DNA from: Actinoplanes xinjiangensis
Lineage (GTDB): Bacteria; Actinomycetota; Actinomycetes; Mycobacteriales; Micromonosporaceae
Direction of reading: 5' to 3'
Assembly (NCBI RefSeq): GCF_003148685.1
Contig: NZ_QGGR01000020.1
Span: forward strand, 1 to 64,000
Length of the DNA: 64,000 nt
Shown here one piece after another: positions 41,122 to 49,557 of the stretch. Position 1 is the first letter of the stretch; each line of letters opens with the position of its first letter. Both the position numbers and the translations under genes were made by a program. The notes under the pieces were generated by a model. The model had not been told where the DNA came from. It made no database searches and saw only the letters and a list, made by a program, of their open reading frames with translations.

Positions 41122-42300
41122 TCACCGGGGCGGGAAGAAATCCCGGAACGGATCGGGCAGATCGCGCCATGCCCCGAACCCGTCCGCCACCTCCGCGTCG
41201 GTGAGCAGGCACGACGTGAGCAGGGCGATCAGTGCCGTGTCGTCGAGGTTCAGGCCGATCAGGGCGAGGACGGTGTTCCGGTCGCCGTAGTACGGGTCCC
41301 AGGACAGCTCGGCCGCGAACCGCCGCTGGTCGCCGGCTTCGGTCCAGCGGGCGGCGGGCAGCGCGTCCAGCCAGTGCCCGAGGCTGCCGAGGCTCACCCC
41401 GCCGCCGGCGGACTCGAACGCGATGACCAGGTCCGGGCGGCTGGCGATCCACAGCTGCCCGCGTCCGCGGACCGCGTCGGTGGTCAGTTCGTCCAGGGCG
41501 TCGTGCAGGCGCTGTGGATGGAACGGCCGGCGGCTGCGGAAAACGACGCTCGACGCCGGATCGGATACGCCGACGGCCCGGCCCTCCAGCGCGAGCCCGA
41601 GCAGTCCGGGCCGTTGCGGATCGTGCCGCCGGGTGCCGCGGACCAGGGCGGACAGGCCGCCGATGTCGAGGCTGCGGGTGGTTCCGGTGGGCACCTGGAC
41701 GGCCCACGGCGCGAGCCGGTGCACGAGCGCGCCGAGCCGGTCGACGTGCGCGGGGTCGCTGGTACGCCGGCTCCACAGGATCACCGTGTCGCTGAACTCG
41801 ACCTGGTGCACGACCACGTCGGCGACCGTGCGGTGGTCGTCGTCGGCGGCGTGCAGTCCCCGGTGGCGCAGGTCGTCGGTGCTGGTCAGGTCGTCGAGGA
41901 ACCGGTCGGTGTCGACGACGGTGACGTACGAGTCGAACCGAATCCCGGTCATCCGGCCGCAGGCGGCGGCGACGGACTCCGGCTCGATCGTGTGCGGCAG
42001 GACCAGCAGCAGGTCGCGTCCGGCCGGTCCGGCGGCGAGGCGGGCCAGCGTGGGTACGACGTCCTCGCGCAGGGTGCAGGCGACGCAGCCGTGCTCGACC
42101 CGGATGGTCTCGTGTTCCAGCACCTCGGTCGCGGTACGGACGGTGCGCAGCACGGTCCCGTCGCGGATGCCGGTGATGTCGTGGCTCACCGAGACGAGCC
42201 GGTCGTCGGCGAGCAGGAGAGCCTGGGCGGTGGCCCGGACCGCGCTGGGGACGAACCCGGACAGCACGGTGACGGCGGTGGTGGTCAGTTGGACGCTCAC
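41122..42300 (-). CDS. COG0523/CobW-like protein with degenerate P-loop
   Basis: A 392-residue protein of the CobW/COG0523 family of metal-chaperone GTPases. Seen: the N-terminal strand TVLSGFVPSAV in place of the usual SGFLGAGKTTLL, so the Walker A Gly-Lys-Thr is absent; the metal motif is GCVACTLRED (family pattern CxCC, here CVAC); VVTVVDTDRFLDDL; and a C-terminal CobW_C domain with SRRPFHPQRLHDAL. Nucleotide binding is therefore doubtful. A Zur-type palindrome lies 14 bases before the start, so it is expected to be made under zinc limitation. A GTG start with GGAG upstream is used. A truncated relative that only stores or passes metal is one possible reading. Confidence 0.9.
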   Translation of the reverse strand: MSVQLTTTAVTVLSGFVPSAVRATAQALLLADDRLVSVSHDITGIRDGTVLRTVRTATEVLEHETIRVEHGCVACTLREDVVPTLARLAAGPAGRDLLLVLPHTIEPESVAAACGRMTGIRFDSYVTVVDTDRFLDDLTSTDDLRHRGLHAADDDHRTVADVVVHQVEFSDTVILWSRRTSDPAHVDRLGALVHRLAPWAVQVPTGTTRSLDIGGLSALVRGTRRHDPQRPGLLGLALEGRAVGVSDPASSVVFRSRRPFHPQRLHDALDELTTDAVRGRGQLWIASRPDLVIAFESAGGGVSLGSLGHWLDALPAARWTEAGDQRRFAAELSWDPYYGDRNTVLALIGLNLDDTALIALLTSCLLTDAEVADGFGAWRDLPDPFRDFFPPR

Positions 42301-42313
42301 CGCTCCATCTTGT

Positions 42314-42328
42314 TGGAAATGGTTTTCA
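42314..42328. promoter_or_regulatory. Putative Zur box
   Basis: TGGAAATGGTTTTCA matches the actinobacterial Zur operator TGAAAATNATTTTCA at most positions and is an imperfect palindrome. It lies in the 96-bp region between the COG0523-like gene and the divergent MFS gene, 14 bases from the former, where a bound repressor would block transcription of one or both. Confidence 0.75.
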
Positions 42329-42396
42329 TTGTAAAGCGACTCGCCTCATGGCCGTCGTTCGCGCGTACCGCGAAGAGGGCTCCCCGCCGCGCAGCT

Positions 42397-43623
42397 ATGT
42401 TCGAGAACATGTTCACCACCGCAAAGCCGGAAACGGTACGGGCGGCCACCACGGCCACCTACGTCGCGTTCATCGGTTCCGGATTCGCGTTCGCCAGCTG
42501 GGCCGCCCGCATCCCGCAGGTCCGCGACCAGCTCGGCCTCGACCCGGCCGCCCTCGGCCTGGTACTGCTCGCCATCGCCGCCGGCTCGCTGCTCGCGCTC
42601 CCGCTCTCCGGCCCGGTCGTCACCCGGATCGGCTCGTCCCGCACCGTCATGGCGATGGCCGTCCTGCTCGGCGTCGGCCTGACCACCGCCGCCCTCGGCT
42701 CGCTCGCCGGGGTGGTGCCGGTGGTGATCGGGCTGTTCCTGCTCGGCTTCGCCAACGGCGCCTGGGACGTCGGCATGAACGTGCAGGGCACCGTCGTCGA
42801 ACGCCGGCTCGGCCGGTCGATCATGTCCCGTTTCCACGCCGGGTTCAGCCTCGGCACCGTCGCCGGCGCACTGCTCGGCGCCGTGATGGTCGCTCTGCAC
42901 GTGCCGGTCGCCGCCCACCTGACCGGCGTCGCCGTGCTGGTCGTCGCCGCGGTCGTCCATCAGGCCCGCCTGTTCATCGCCGACCACGATCTCGACGACA
43001 CCGGCGCGGGTACGTCCGAGACGGCGCCGCGGGTGAGCGCGCTCGCCGCCTGGAAGGAGCCGCGCACCCTGCTGATCGGCGTGTTCGTGCTGGCCTTCGC
43101 GTTCACCGAGGGCGTCGGCAACGACTGGATCAGCATCGCCGCGATCGACGGGCACCACGTGTCACCGGCCCTGGGCACCCTCGCGTTCGCCGGATTCCTC
43201 ACCGCGATGACCATCGGCCGCTGGTACGGCCCGGCCGTCCTGGACCGGCACGGCCGTACCACCGTCGTCCGGGTCCTCGCCCTGATCGGCACCGCCGGGG
43301 TCGCCCTGTTCGTCTTCGCCCCCAACCCGGCCCTCGCCTACGCCGGAGCCCTGCTCTGGGGCCTCGGCGCCTCCCTCGGCTTCCCGGTCGGCATGAGCGC
43401 CGGCGGCGACGACCCGGCCCGCGCCGCCGCCCGGGTCAGCGTGATCGCCTCGATCGGCTACTGCGCGTTCCTGGCCGGCCCGCCGGTGATCGGTTTCCTC
43501 GGCGACCGGATCACCGTGCTGCGCGCCCTGATCGTCGTCGCCGCGCTGCTCGGCCTGGCCGCGCTGATCGCCGCCGCGGTCCGTCCCCTGCCGCCCGCGG
43601 AGCCCACCGTCGAATCGCCCTGA
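42397..43623 (+). CDS. MFS transporter
   Basis: A 408-residue integral membrane protein with about 12 helices. Seen: SWAARIPQVRDQLGLDPAALGLVLLAIAAGS, typical of the YbjJ-like branch; GANVQG-like NGAWDVGMNVQGTVVERRLGR, FHAGFSLGTVAGALLG, and a C-terminal half with SIGYCAFLAGPPVIGFLGD. The substrate is unknown. ATG 42397 or 42409 are possible starts; neither has a strong ribosome site. It is divergent from the Zur-controlled COG0523-like gene and shares its upstream region. Confidence 0.92.
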   Translation: MFENMFTTAKPETVRAATTATYVAFIGSGFAFASWAARIPQVRDQLGLDPAALGLVLLAIAAGSLLALPLSGPVVTRIGSSRTVMAMAVLLGVGLTTAALGSLAGVVPVVIGLFLLGFANGAWDVGMNVQGTVVERRLGRSIMSRFHAGFSLGTVAGALLGAVMVALHVPVAAHLTGVAVLVVAAVVHQARLFIADHDLDDTGAGTSETAPRVSALAAWKEPRTLLIGVFVLAFAFTEGVGNDWISIAAIDGHHVSPALGTLAFAGFLTAMTIGRWYGPAVLDRHGRTTVVRVLALIGTAGVALFVFAPNPALAYAGALLWGLGASLGFPVGMSAGGDDPARAAARVSVIASIGYCAFLAGPPVIGFLGDRITVLRALIVVAALLGLAALIAAAVRPLPPAEPTVESP

Positions 43624-43634
43624 CCAGCCTGCCG

Positions 43635-44327
43635 TCAGCCGTTGAAGAACTCCCAGTCCAGGTTCAGCTCGCGCAGCGGGCGCAGGTGGGCCGGGTGACG
43701 GGCGCCGACGTAGATCTCGAACACGCCGGGACCGTTTTCGCTGGGACCGGCCTGCACCACGAGTCCCGGGCCGACATACGTGTCGGTCCGCGGGCTCGGC
43801 CAGCGCAACGGCCGCAACGGCACCCGCCGCAGCGGCTCCACCACCTTCCGGAACTGCCGGGCGTCGGCGAACGCCATACCGCCGAACGGACCGTCGAGCG
43901 CGGCGCGGGCCAGCACGAACAGCAGAAGGAAACCGTGCAGCGGCTCCCGCTCGGCGACCATCTCCTCGCGGAGGCCCTCGTAGTAGACCGGCGGGTTCGC
44001 GCCCGCCTCCTCGAACAACAGCCGGAAGACGCCGTCGCCCTCCTGACCGAACACCACGAGCCCGTCGGCCCGATCACGATCGGTACGCGAGGCCGGGTAG
44101 AGGAACACCGACCCGCAGTGGCCCGGCGTGCGATGGAACCGGCCCAGCACCGGCGACACGATGCTGATCTCCTCAGAGGGCCCGGCGTCGGGGAACCAGC
44201 CGGCGGCGAACCGCTCCATCGCACCCAGCGGATCGCCGGGAAGCAGGTCCAGCCAGGCCGGATCGGGTGGCACCGGCCCGTCCCCGGCGACCGGAACCGC
44301 CCGCGCCGGATCCCCCACCTGTCCCAT
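43635..44327 (-). CDS. Hypothetical cytoplasmic protein
   Basis: A 230-residue protein without signal peptide or membrane helix. Start ATG 44327 has AAGG 9 bases upstream; GTG 44336 is an alternative. Segments: DPAWLDLLPGDPLGAMERFAAGWFPD, HCGSVFLYPASRTDRDRADGLVVFGQEGDGVFRLLFEE, GVFEIYVGARHPAHLRPL. The general pattern is like SUKH-type or DUF-type proteins but I cannot assign a family. It ends 12 bp after the MFS stop on the opposite strand. Confidence 0.75.
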   Translation of the reverse strand: MGQVGDPARAVPVAGDGPVPPDPAWLDLLPGDPLGAMERFAAGWFPDAGPSEEISIVSPVLGRFHRTPGHCGSVFLYPASRTDRDRADGLVVFGQEGDGVFRLLFEEAGANPPVYYEGLREEMVAEREPLHGFLLLFVLARAALDGPFGGMAFADARQFRKVVEPLRRVPLRPLRWPSPRTDTYVGPGLVVQAGPSENGPGVFEIYVGARHPAHLRPLRELNLDWEFFNG

Positions 44328-44390
44328 CTGAAGCACCTTAACGGCACCGCTGTCCGCCTCCCACTCCGCGATACGCCTTACAGTTCGGGC

Positions 44391-45209
44391 ATGGCGGGCT
44401 ATCGGCTGCGGGCGTTCCGGGACGGGGACGAGGTCACCGAAGAGCTCGCGGCCGCGGAATGGTCACTGGTCGCGGACGCTGCGGACGGGACGGTCGCCGG
44501 GTGGGCCTGGTTGCGGTCGTGGACCGAGGACGACGGGGTCCATCTGTTTCTGACCCAGGGACACGTGCGGGCGGCGGACCGGCGGCGCGGGCTCGGCGGG
44601 CTGCTGCTCGACGCGAGCGAGGCGGCCGCGGTACGGCTCGCCCGGCAGCGGCGGCTCGGCGGAACGGTGATGCTCGGCGGCAACGCCGACGACGGGCAGG
44701 ACGACCGGGCGGCGCTGCTGACCGGCCGGGGCTACACGCGGGTCCTGACGATGGTCTGGATGCGGCGGGACGCTTCACCCGTACCGCCGCGGGGGTTGCC
44801 CGAAGGGGTCGCGGTGCGGCCCGCGACCGTGGACGATGCCGGTGCCCTGTGGCGGCTCGCGCAGCGGGCGTGGGCCGGGCGGCCGTTCGTGAGACTGCCG
44901 CCGGAGGACCGGCTGCGGGACTGGCTGCACCGCTCGGATCGGTCGTCGTTCCTGGTGGCCACGGCGGGGGAGCGGATCGTCGGGTTCGTGGCCGTGCAGG
45001 GCGACGAGGTCGAGGACGTCGCCGTCGACCCGGACTTCCAACGGCGCGGGCTGGCGTCGGCCTTGCTCACCCGGGCCCTGGTCGATCTCGGCGGGCCGGC
45101 CCGGCTGCGGACCGAGGGGCATGATCCGGCGGGGGCCCGCACGCTCTACGAGCAGCTCGGCTTCCGGGTGGTGTCCCGCCACCACCGCTACCGCAAGCCG
45201 CTGCGGTAG
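44391..45209 (+). CDS. GNAT acetyltransferase with two tandem domains
   Basis: A 272-residue protein with two GNAT folds. The first (about 1-125) has AADRRRGLGGLLLDASEAA, the acetyl-CoA-binding pattern R/Q-x-x-G-x-G/A; the second (about 140-272) has DVAVDPDFQRRGLASALLTRAL and ends with TLYEQLGFRVV, the usual GNAT tail. Domain doubling is common in actinobacterial GNATs such as mycothiol synthase relatives. The substrate is unknown. It overlaps the end of the convergent HxlR gene by 22 bp. Confidence 0.93.
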   Translation: MAGYRLRAFRDGDEVTEELAAAEWSLVADAADGTVAGWAWLRSWTEDDGVHLFLTQGHVRAADRRRGLGGLLLDASEAAAVRLARQRRLGGTVMLGGNADDGQDDRAALLTGRGYTRVLTMVWMRRDASPVPPRGLPEGVAVRPATVDDAGALWRLAQRAWAGRPFVRLPPEDRLRDWLHRSDRSSFLVATAGERIVGFVAVQGDEVEDVAVDPDFQRRGLASALLTRALVDLGGPARLRTEGHDPAGARTLYEQLGFRVVSRHHRYRKPLR

Positions 45210-45562
45210 GCGGCGCGGGCGGCGGCGATCTCGGGGGCGTGCTCGACCGCCCACTCACCGACGGCGAGGATCAGCGGGAGCAGCGAGCCGCCCAGGTCGG
45301 TGAGGGCGTACTCGACGTGGGACGCGGTGGCCCGGCGGCTGATCAGCCCGTCCTCCTCCAGACCGCGGAGGGTACGGGTCAGGATGCGCCGGCTGAGCCC
45401 CTCGACCGTACGGTCGAGCCGGTTGAAGCCGGACGGGCCGCCGTCGCGCAGGACGACCAGGATCAGGACGGTCCACTTCTCGCCGACGAGCCGCAGCACG
45501 TCGGTGGCCGTGCACGTCTCGCGGGAGGCCGTGGTGACGGGCAGCGGCAGGACCGGTGACAT
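45188..45562 (-). CDS. HxlR family transcriptional regulator
   Basis: A 124-residue winged-helix protein. Seen: VLRLVGEKWTVLILVVLRDG (the WTxLIL helix of HxlR), GLSRRILTRTLRGLEEDGLI and the wing VEYALTDLGGSLLPLI. Cys17 in ETCTATDVLRLVG is at the place where redox-sensing members of the family carry their reactive cysteine. It is divergent from an SDR gene with 47 bp in between, the usual arrangement for HxlR regulators controlling an oxidoreductase. Confidence 0.93.
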   Translation of the reverse strand: MSPVLPLPVTTASRETCTATDVLRLVGEKWTVLILVVLRDGGPSGFNRLDRTVEGLSRRILTRTLRGLEEDGLISRRATASHVEYALTDLGGSLLPLILAVGEWAVEHAPEIAAARAAYRSGLR

Positions 45563-45609
45563 GAATGTGCCTTCTTTCGGGCGCGGCCGGCGGCATCGAC
45601 GATCCCAGT

Positions 45610-46338
45610 ATGCGCACTGTGGTGATCGCGGGCGGGACCCGCGGAATCGGACGGGCCCTGGCCGACTCTCTCGACGCCGACGTCATCAGGCTGGGCAGCG
45701 CCGACGCCGACCTGACCTCGGTGACGGAGACCCGCGCCCTGATCGCCCGCCTACCGGACCGGATCGACGCCCTGGTCCTGTCGGCCGGCTGCTTCTCCCG
45801 CAGACGGATCGTCACCGGCGAGGGGCACGAGCGGACCTTCGCGATCGGCGTCCTGGCCCGCTATCTGCTGGCGGACGGCCTGCGCCCGGCCCTGGAACGC
45901 GCCCCCGACCCGATGATCCTCAACCTGTGCGGGGTCGGCGGCATCCGTGCCGGGCGCGTCCACTGGGACGATCCGACCCTGACCCGCGGCTACTCCCTGC
46001 TCACCGCGACGATGCAGGTGGCCCGGTCCAACGACCTGCTCGGCGCCGGGTTCGCCGACCGCTACCCGGGCAGCCCGATCCGGTATGTCCTCTACAACCC
46101 GCTGTTCGTCGACAGCGGCATGCACCGCCACTTCGACCAGCCGGCGCGCGCGCTGGTCGGCGGCGCGGCGAAGGTGTTCGGCATGCCGGTGACGAAAGCC
46201 GCGACACCGTTGAAGGCTCTGCTCGACGCCCCGCCGCCGGCCCCGCTGACCGCCCTGCGCCGGGGCGTCCCGGTACCACTACCGGACCCGGCGGACGCCG
46301 CCCGCCTCTACGAGCTGATCCGCACCACCGTGTACTGA
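45610..46338 (+). CDS. SDR family protein lacking the catalytic lysine
   Basis: A 242-residue short-chain dehydrogenase-like protein. The cofactor motif IAGGTRGIGRALAD and the segment LVLSAGCFSRR (in place of NNAG) are present. The expected YxxxK reads YSLLT (in TRGYSLLTATMQ), so the Lys is missing; activity is uncertain. Structure prediction would show whether another Lys takes over. It is divergently paired with the HxlR regulator gene. Confidence 0.88.
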   Translation: MRTVVIAGGTRGIGRALADSLDADVIRLGSADADLTSVTETRALIARLPDRIDALVLSAGCFSRRRIVTGEGHERTFAIGVLARYLLADGLRPALERAPDPMILNLCGVGGIRAGRVHWDDPTLTRGYSLLTATMQVARSNDLLGAGFADRYPGSPIRYVLYNPLFVDSGMHRHFDQPARALVGGAAKVFGMPVTKAATPLKALLDAPPPAPLTALRRGVPVPLPDPADAARLYELIRTTVY

Positions 46339-46357
46339 CCCCACCCCGGCCGGCGCC

Positions 46358-46909
46358 TCAGGGGAGGACCACACACCGCCGGCAACGGGCCTCGTACGTG
46401 TACGTCCCGTCGTCGGGCAGCGCCGTCGACGGGGCCAGCTCCCGGATCATCGGCTTGCCGTGCTCCAGCACCTGCGTGTGCGTGGCATCCAGCGACCGGC
46501 ACACGTCACAGACCGCCCGCCGGTAGATCACCTCGGCCGGCGCCAGCTCGAACAGGGCCCGCACCGGCGCGAACAACTGCCCCCGATGGTCCAGGTCGAT
46601 CCCGGCGACCACGACCTTCACCCCGGACCGCACCGCCGCGCCGAGGAACGCGATGTCGTCGACGGTGAACATGTGGATCTCGTCGACGCCGATCACCTCG
46701 ACGCCGTCGTCGGCCGCACCGGCCAGGGTGTGCACCTTCACCGTCTGCAGGCTGCCGCCCGACCGTGACGTCACCGCCGTGTCCCGCCCGTGCCGCGCCG
46801 ACTGGAACACCCGGTGCGGGATGCCCGCATACTGCAACGGCGACAGCAGGCTGATCATCTCCAGCGACTTGCCGCCCTTCATCGGGCCGAGGATCACGGT
46901 CAGGTCCAT
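46358..46909 (-). CDS. tdk: Thymidine kinase
   Basis: A 183-residue type II thymidine kinase of the nucleotide salvage pathway (thymidine + ATP to dTMP). Seen: the P-loop GPMKGGKS (residues 8-15), the catalytic DEIHMF motif, the lasso segment with CDVC and CRRC zinc ligands, and the TxTYEARC segment near the end. Length and order are those of the cytoplasmic enzyme. ATG 46909 is preferred; a GTG at 46918 would add three residues. Confidence 0.96.
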   Translation of the reverse strand: MDLTVILGPMKGGKSLEMISLLSPLQYAGIPHRVFQSARHGRDTAVTSRSGGSLQTVKVHTLAGAADDGVEVIGVDEIHMFTVDDIAFLGAAVRSGVKVVVAGIDLDHRGQLFAPVRALFELAPAEVIYRRAVCDVCRSLDATHTQVLEHGKPMIRELAPSTALPDDGTYTYEARCRRCVVLP

Positions 46910-46947
46910 GCCGCACACCGTGCCATCCCACCCGGCCGGGCTTCAAA

Positions 46948-47691
46948 TCATGATCGGGGAAGGGTGGCCCACACCACCTTGCCGTCGCGGGTGGGATGAC
47001 TGCCCCACCGGGCCGACATGGCGTCCACCAGCAGCAACCCGCGCGGAGCGTCCGGGTCGGTGGAGGCCGGGCAGGGTAGCCGCGGCACCTCGGCGGAGCC
47101 GTCGCGCACGGCCAGCAGCAGATGGCGCCCGCTCAACGTCAGCCGCAGGCTCAGCATCGTCCGGGCGTGCACCACCGCATTGGTCACCAGCTCGTCCGCG
47201 ATCAGGCCGGCCCGCCCGGTCAGATGCTCCAGGGACCAGCGCCCGCACGCGCCGGCGACCACGTCCCGCGCGCGGCGCGGTGCCCCGCTCACCGGCAACA
47301 TCATGTCGCTGACCGCCGGCAGGCGCGGCCCCGGCGGGGCGCTCATCGCCGCCTCCACCGAGTCGAACACCGCCATCCGGCCGTGACCGCCGCCACCCAG
47401 CAGCCGCGACAGCGCCGGCAACGGAGCCGCGAGCAGCAGCGGCGTGCCCGGCCACACCGCCGCCTGCCGGGACACCGCCTGGAACACCGCCGCGGCGGCC
47501 GACTCGGACACACCCATGCCGGCCAGGTCCAGCACGACCGCGTCGGGCTGCTCCACCAGGCATTTCATCAGAGCCATCCGGACCTGCGGCGCCGACGACA
47601 CGGACAGGTCGCCGGTGACCCGCACCAGCAGCCGCGTGCCGAACGACTCGACGTCGCACCGGATGGCCGTCACCCACCCATTGTCGCTCAC
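46948..47691 (-). CDS. STAS-HATPase fusion, anti-sigma regulatory protein
   Basis: A 247-residue protein with an N-terminal STAS domain (about 8-110; VVLDLAGMGVSESAAAAVFQA, where the phosphorylatable Ser region reads GVSESAA) and a C-terminal HATPase_c domain (about 130-247) with the N-box ELVTNAVVHA and G-box GLLLVDAMSARWG. HATPase proteins of this RsbW/SpoIIAB type bind sigma factors or phosphorylate STAS partners. It lies 7 bp after a stand-alone STAS gene on the same strand, forming a partner-switching pair in one operon. Confidence 0.92.
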   Translation of the reverse strand: MSDNGWVTAIRCDVESFGTRLLVRVTGDLSVSSAPQVRMALMKCLVEQPDAVVLDLAGMGVSESAAAAVFQAVSRQAAVWPGTPLLLAAPLPALSRLLGGGGHGRMAVFDSVEAAMSAPPGPRLPAVSDMMLPVSGAPRRARDVVAGACGRWSLEHLTGRAGLIADELVTNAVVHARTMLSLRLTLSGRHLLLAVRDGSAEVPRLPCPASTDPDAPRGLLLVDAMSARWGSHPTRDGKVVWATLPRS

Positions 47692-47698
47692 CGACCGG

Positions 47699-48058
47699 CT
47701 ACGGAACCTCGGTCGGCGCGGTCACCGTGACTCCCAGATGGTCCAACAGGTCGGTGATGCTCAGCACCTGGTGCACGATCGGGGACACGCCCTCCACCGA
47801 CAGCCCGGCACCGGCCCTCTCGGCGAGCTCCCGGCACTCCAGCAGCGCCCGGATGCCGGCGGAGTCGAGGAAGGTCAGGCCGGTCGCGTCCATGGCGACG
47901 TGAGCCGGCGCCCACCGCTCGATCGCCCCGGCGACCGTGCTGCGCACCCGCTCGGTCTCGTCATAGTCCAGCTCCCCGATCAGACGGACCCGGAGCCTGC
48001 CGGCGCGGGCCGCATCGGCGACGACGGTGAGCCGGTTGATGGAGTGCGCAGATGTCAT
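47699..48058 (-). CDS. STAS-domain anti-anti-sigma factor
   Basis: A 119-residue STAS protein. The phosphorylation-site region reads MDATGLTFLDSAGIRALLEC with the conserved DSAG serine. Such proteins free a sigma factor when unphosphorylated. It is the first gene of an operon with the STAS-HATPase fusion, which is the natural kinase and partner. No sigma-B-type gene lies next to them. Confidence 0.93.
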   Translation of the reverse strand: MTSAHSINRLTVVADAARAGRLRVRLIGELDYDETERVRSTVAGAIERWAPAHVAMDATGLTFLDSAGIRALLECRELAERAGAGLSVEGVSPIVHQVLSITDLLDHLGVTVTAPTEVP

Positions 48059-48139
48059 CGAGGACCCCTGTCAGGCGCGCGGCGGTAGGCCCCTCGCTGC
48101 TGAAGGTGTCACCGCCACCCTACGCCCCCACCCCGGCGG

Positions 48140-48616
48140 TCAGTCGAAGTCGTAGACGGTCACCGGAATGTCGCGTTCGCACAGCGCCGCCACGATCATC
48201 GGCTCGATCCGCTCCCACCTGCCGCCGGCCAGCCCACACCCGATCCGTGGCATGTGCACCGACGCCCCCAGCCGGGCGGCGTGCCCGGCGACCGTGTGCA
48301 GACACCGCCCGATCGCCTCGTACCGCACCGGCGGACCGCCACTGCCGGTCCTGATGCCGCGCTGACCGACCATGTTGGCCACCCACACATCCGGCTGCAC
48401 CTGCACGAGCTGCGTCGCACCGAGCCCGAAGTCGTTGCCGGCCCGCTCCCGGTGCCACTGCCGGAACGCCCGCTCCGGCTCCTTCCAGCGCCGGGAGATC
48501 GCCACCACGAACCCCTTGCCCCATCCACCGATGTCGTTCGACACATGCGCGATGATCTTCGGCCCCTTGGCCTGCGGACTGGTCGCATCACCCTTGACGA
48601 CTCTCAACTCCAACAC
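48140..48616 (-). CDS. Macro-domain protein, ADP-ribose hydrolase-like
   Basis: A 158-residue stand-alone macro domain. Seen: VKGDATSPQ (binding of adenine/distal ribose), IIAHVSNDIGGWGKGFVVAI (the catalytic Asn/Gly-rich loop of TARG1/ALC1-like proteins) and IGCGLAGGRWERI near the end. Relatives remove ADP-ribose from proteins or DNA or act on ADP-ribose phosphate. A GTG start at 48616 overlaps the end of the CAAX-protease gene by 29 bp, indicating coupled translation. No ADP-ribosyltransferase is next to it. Confidence 0.9.
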   Translation of the reverse strand: MLELRVVKGDATSPQAKGPKIIAHVSNDIGGWGKGFVVAISRRWKEPERAFRQWHRERAGNDFGLGATQLVQVQPDVWVANMVGQRGIRTGSGGPPVRYEAIGRCLHTVAGHAARLGASVHMPRIGCGLAGGRWERIEPMIVAALCERDIPVTVYDFD

Positions 48617-49475
48617 CCGACGATCTTCGCGTACGGACGGCGAGCACCGCGATCGCCATTCCCATGATCAGTAGGCCCTGCCAGCCGCTGAGCCCGGTCA
48701 GCCACCCGTCGATCCGGTCCTCCGCCGCCTTGTCGGCCACCACCACCTGCACGAAGCCGAAGACCACGGTGTTGTTGACCGCATGCCCGACGACCGCCGG
48801 CCAGATCGACCCCGACGCCAGCCGCAGCCACCCGAGCAGCACCCCGAAGAACACACAGAACACCGTGAACGGCAGCAGCGGCCACAGCCCGTCCACACCG
48901 GCCGGCACGAAGAACGGCAGATGCCACACCCCGCACAGCGTCCCGATCAGGATCAGCGCCGGCCACGTGCCCAGCCGATCCCTCCAGCGGTTCAGCAGAT
49001 AACCACGCCAGCCCCACTCCTCGCAGAACGCCAGCGGCAGGATCAGCACGAACTGCATCAGGTTCGCCACGAGCGCCCGCACGACGAGGTCCCACGGGAC
49101 ACCGGACCGCCCGGCGGTGCCCGGCGCGTAGGCGTCCCGCAGCGCCGAGAAGCCGTCCAGGTCGGCCGGGTAGACGCCGGTCACCGCGTTCAGCGCCACG
49201 GCCGCCGCGGACATCGCGAGGAACAGCACGAACGTGAACCCGCACCAGGCCGCCGTCCGCCGCCACGGCCGTACCGGCGTGATCGACGTGGCCGCCGCGA
49301 CCCCCTCGGCGGGCCGCCACACATACCGCACCGCCACCCACGTCGCGACCGCCACCGACACCATCGCCGCCCAGAACAGGACCCGCACCCCGGTGACCTG
49401 CTCGAACCCCCACAACAGCCAGGGCAGCCCGAACGCCATCCCCAGGAACACCCCGACGTCGCCCCGTGACCTCAT
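48588..49475 (-). CDS. CPBP (CAAX-type) intramembrane metalloprotease
   Basis: A 295-residue membrane protein with about eight helices. The three CPBP/Abi motifs are present: FCEEWGWRGYL (EExxxR), GTLCGVWHLPFF (FxxxH-like) and GHAVNNTVV (HxxxN). These enzymes cleave membrane proteins or peptides and are often linked to bacteriocin immunity. The 3' end overlaps the macro-domain gene by 29 bp, so the two genes are probably one operon. Confidence 0.92.
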   Translation of the reverse strand: MRSRGDVGVFLGMAFGLPWLLWGFEQVTGVRVLFWAAMVSVAVATWVAVRYVWRPAEGVAAATSITPVRPWRRTAAWCGFTFVLFLAMSAAAVALNAVTGVYPADLDGFSALRDAYAPGTAGRSGVPWDLVVRALVANLMQFVLILPLAFCEEWGWRGYLLNRWRDRLGTWPALILIGTLCGVWHLPFFVPAGVDGLWPLLPFTVFCVFFGVLLGWLRLASGSIWPAVVGHAVNNTVVFGFVQVVVADKAAEDRIDGWLTGLSGWQGLLIMGMAIAVLAVRTRRSSGVGVESRQG

Positions 49476-49557
49476 CGCGCCAGTATCCCGGCTGGCCCAC
49501 CGGTGACACAGTGGATGGCCAGGGCATCGCAGTCGACTCCCGTACGAGGTGATCGGT

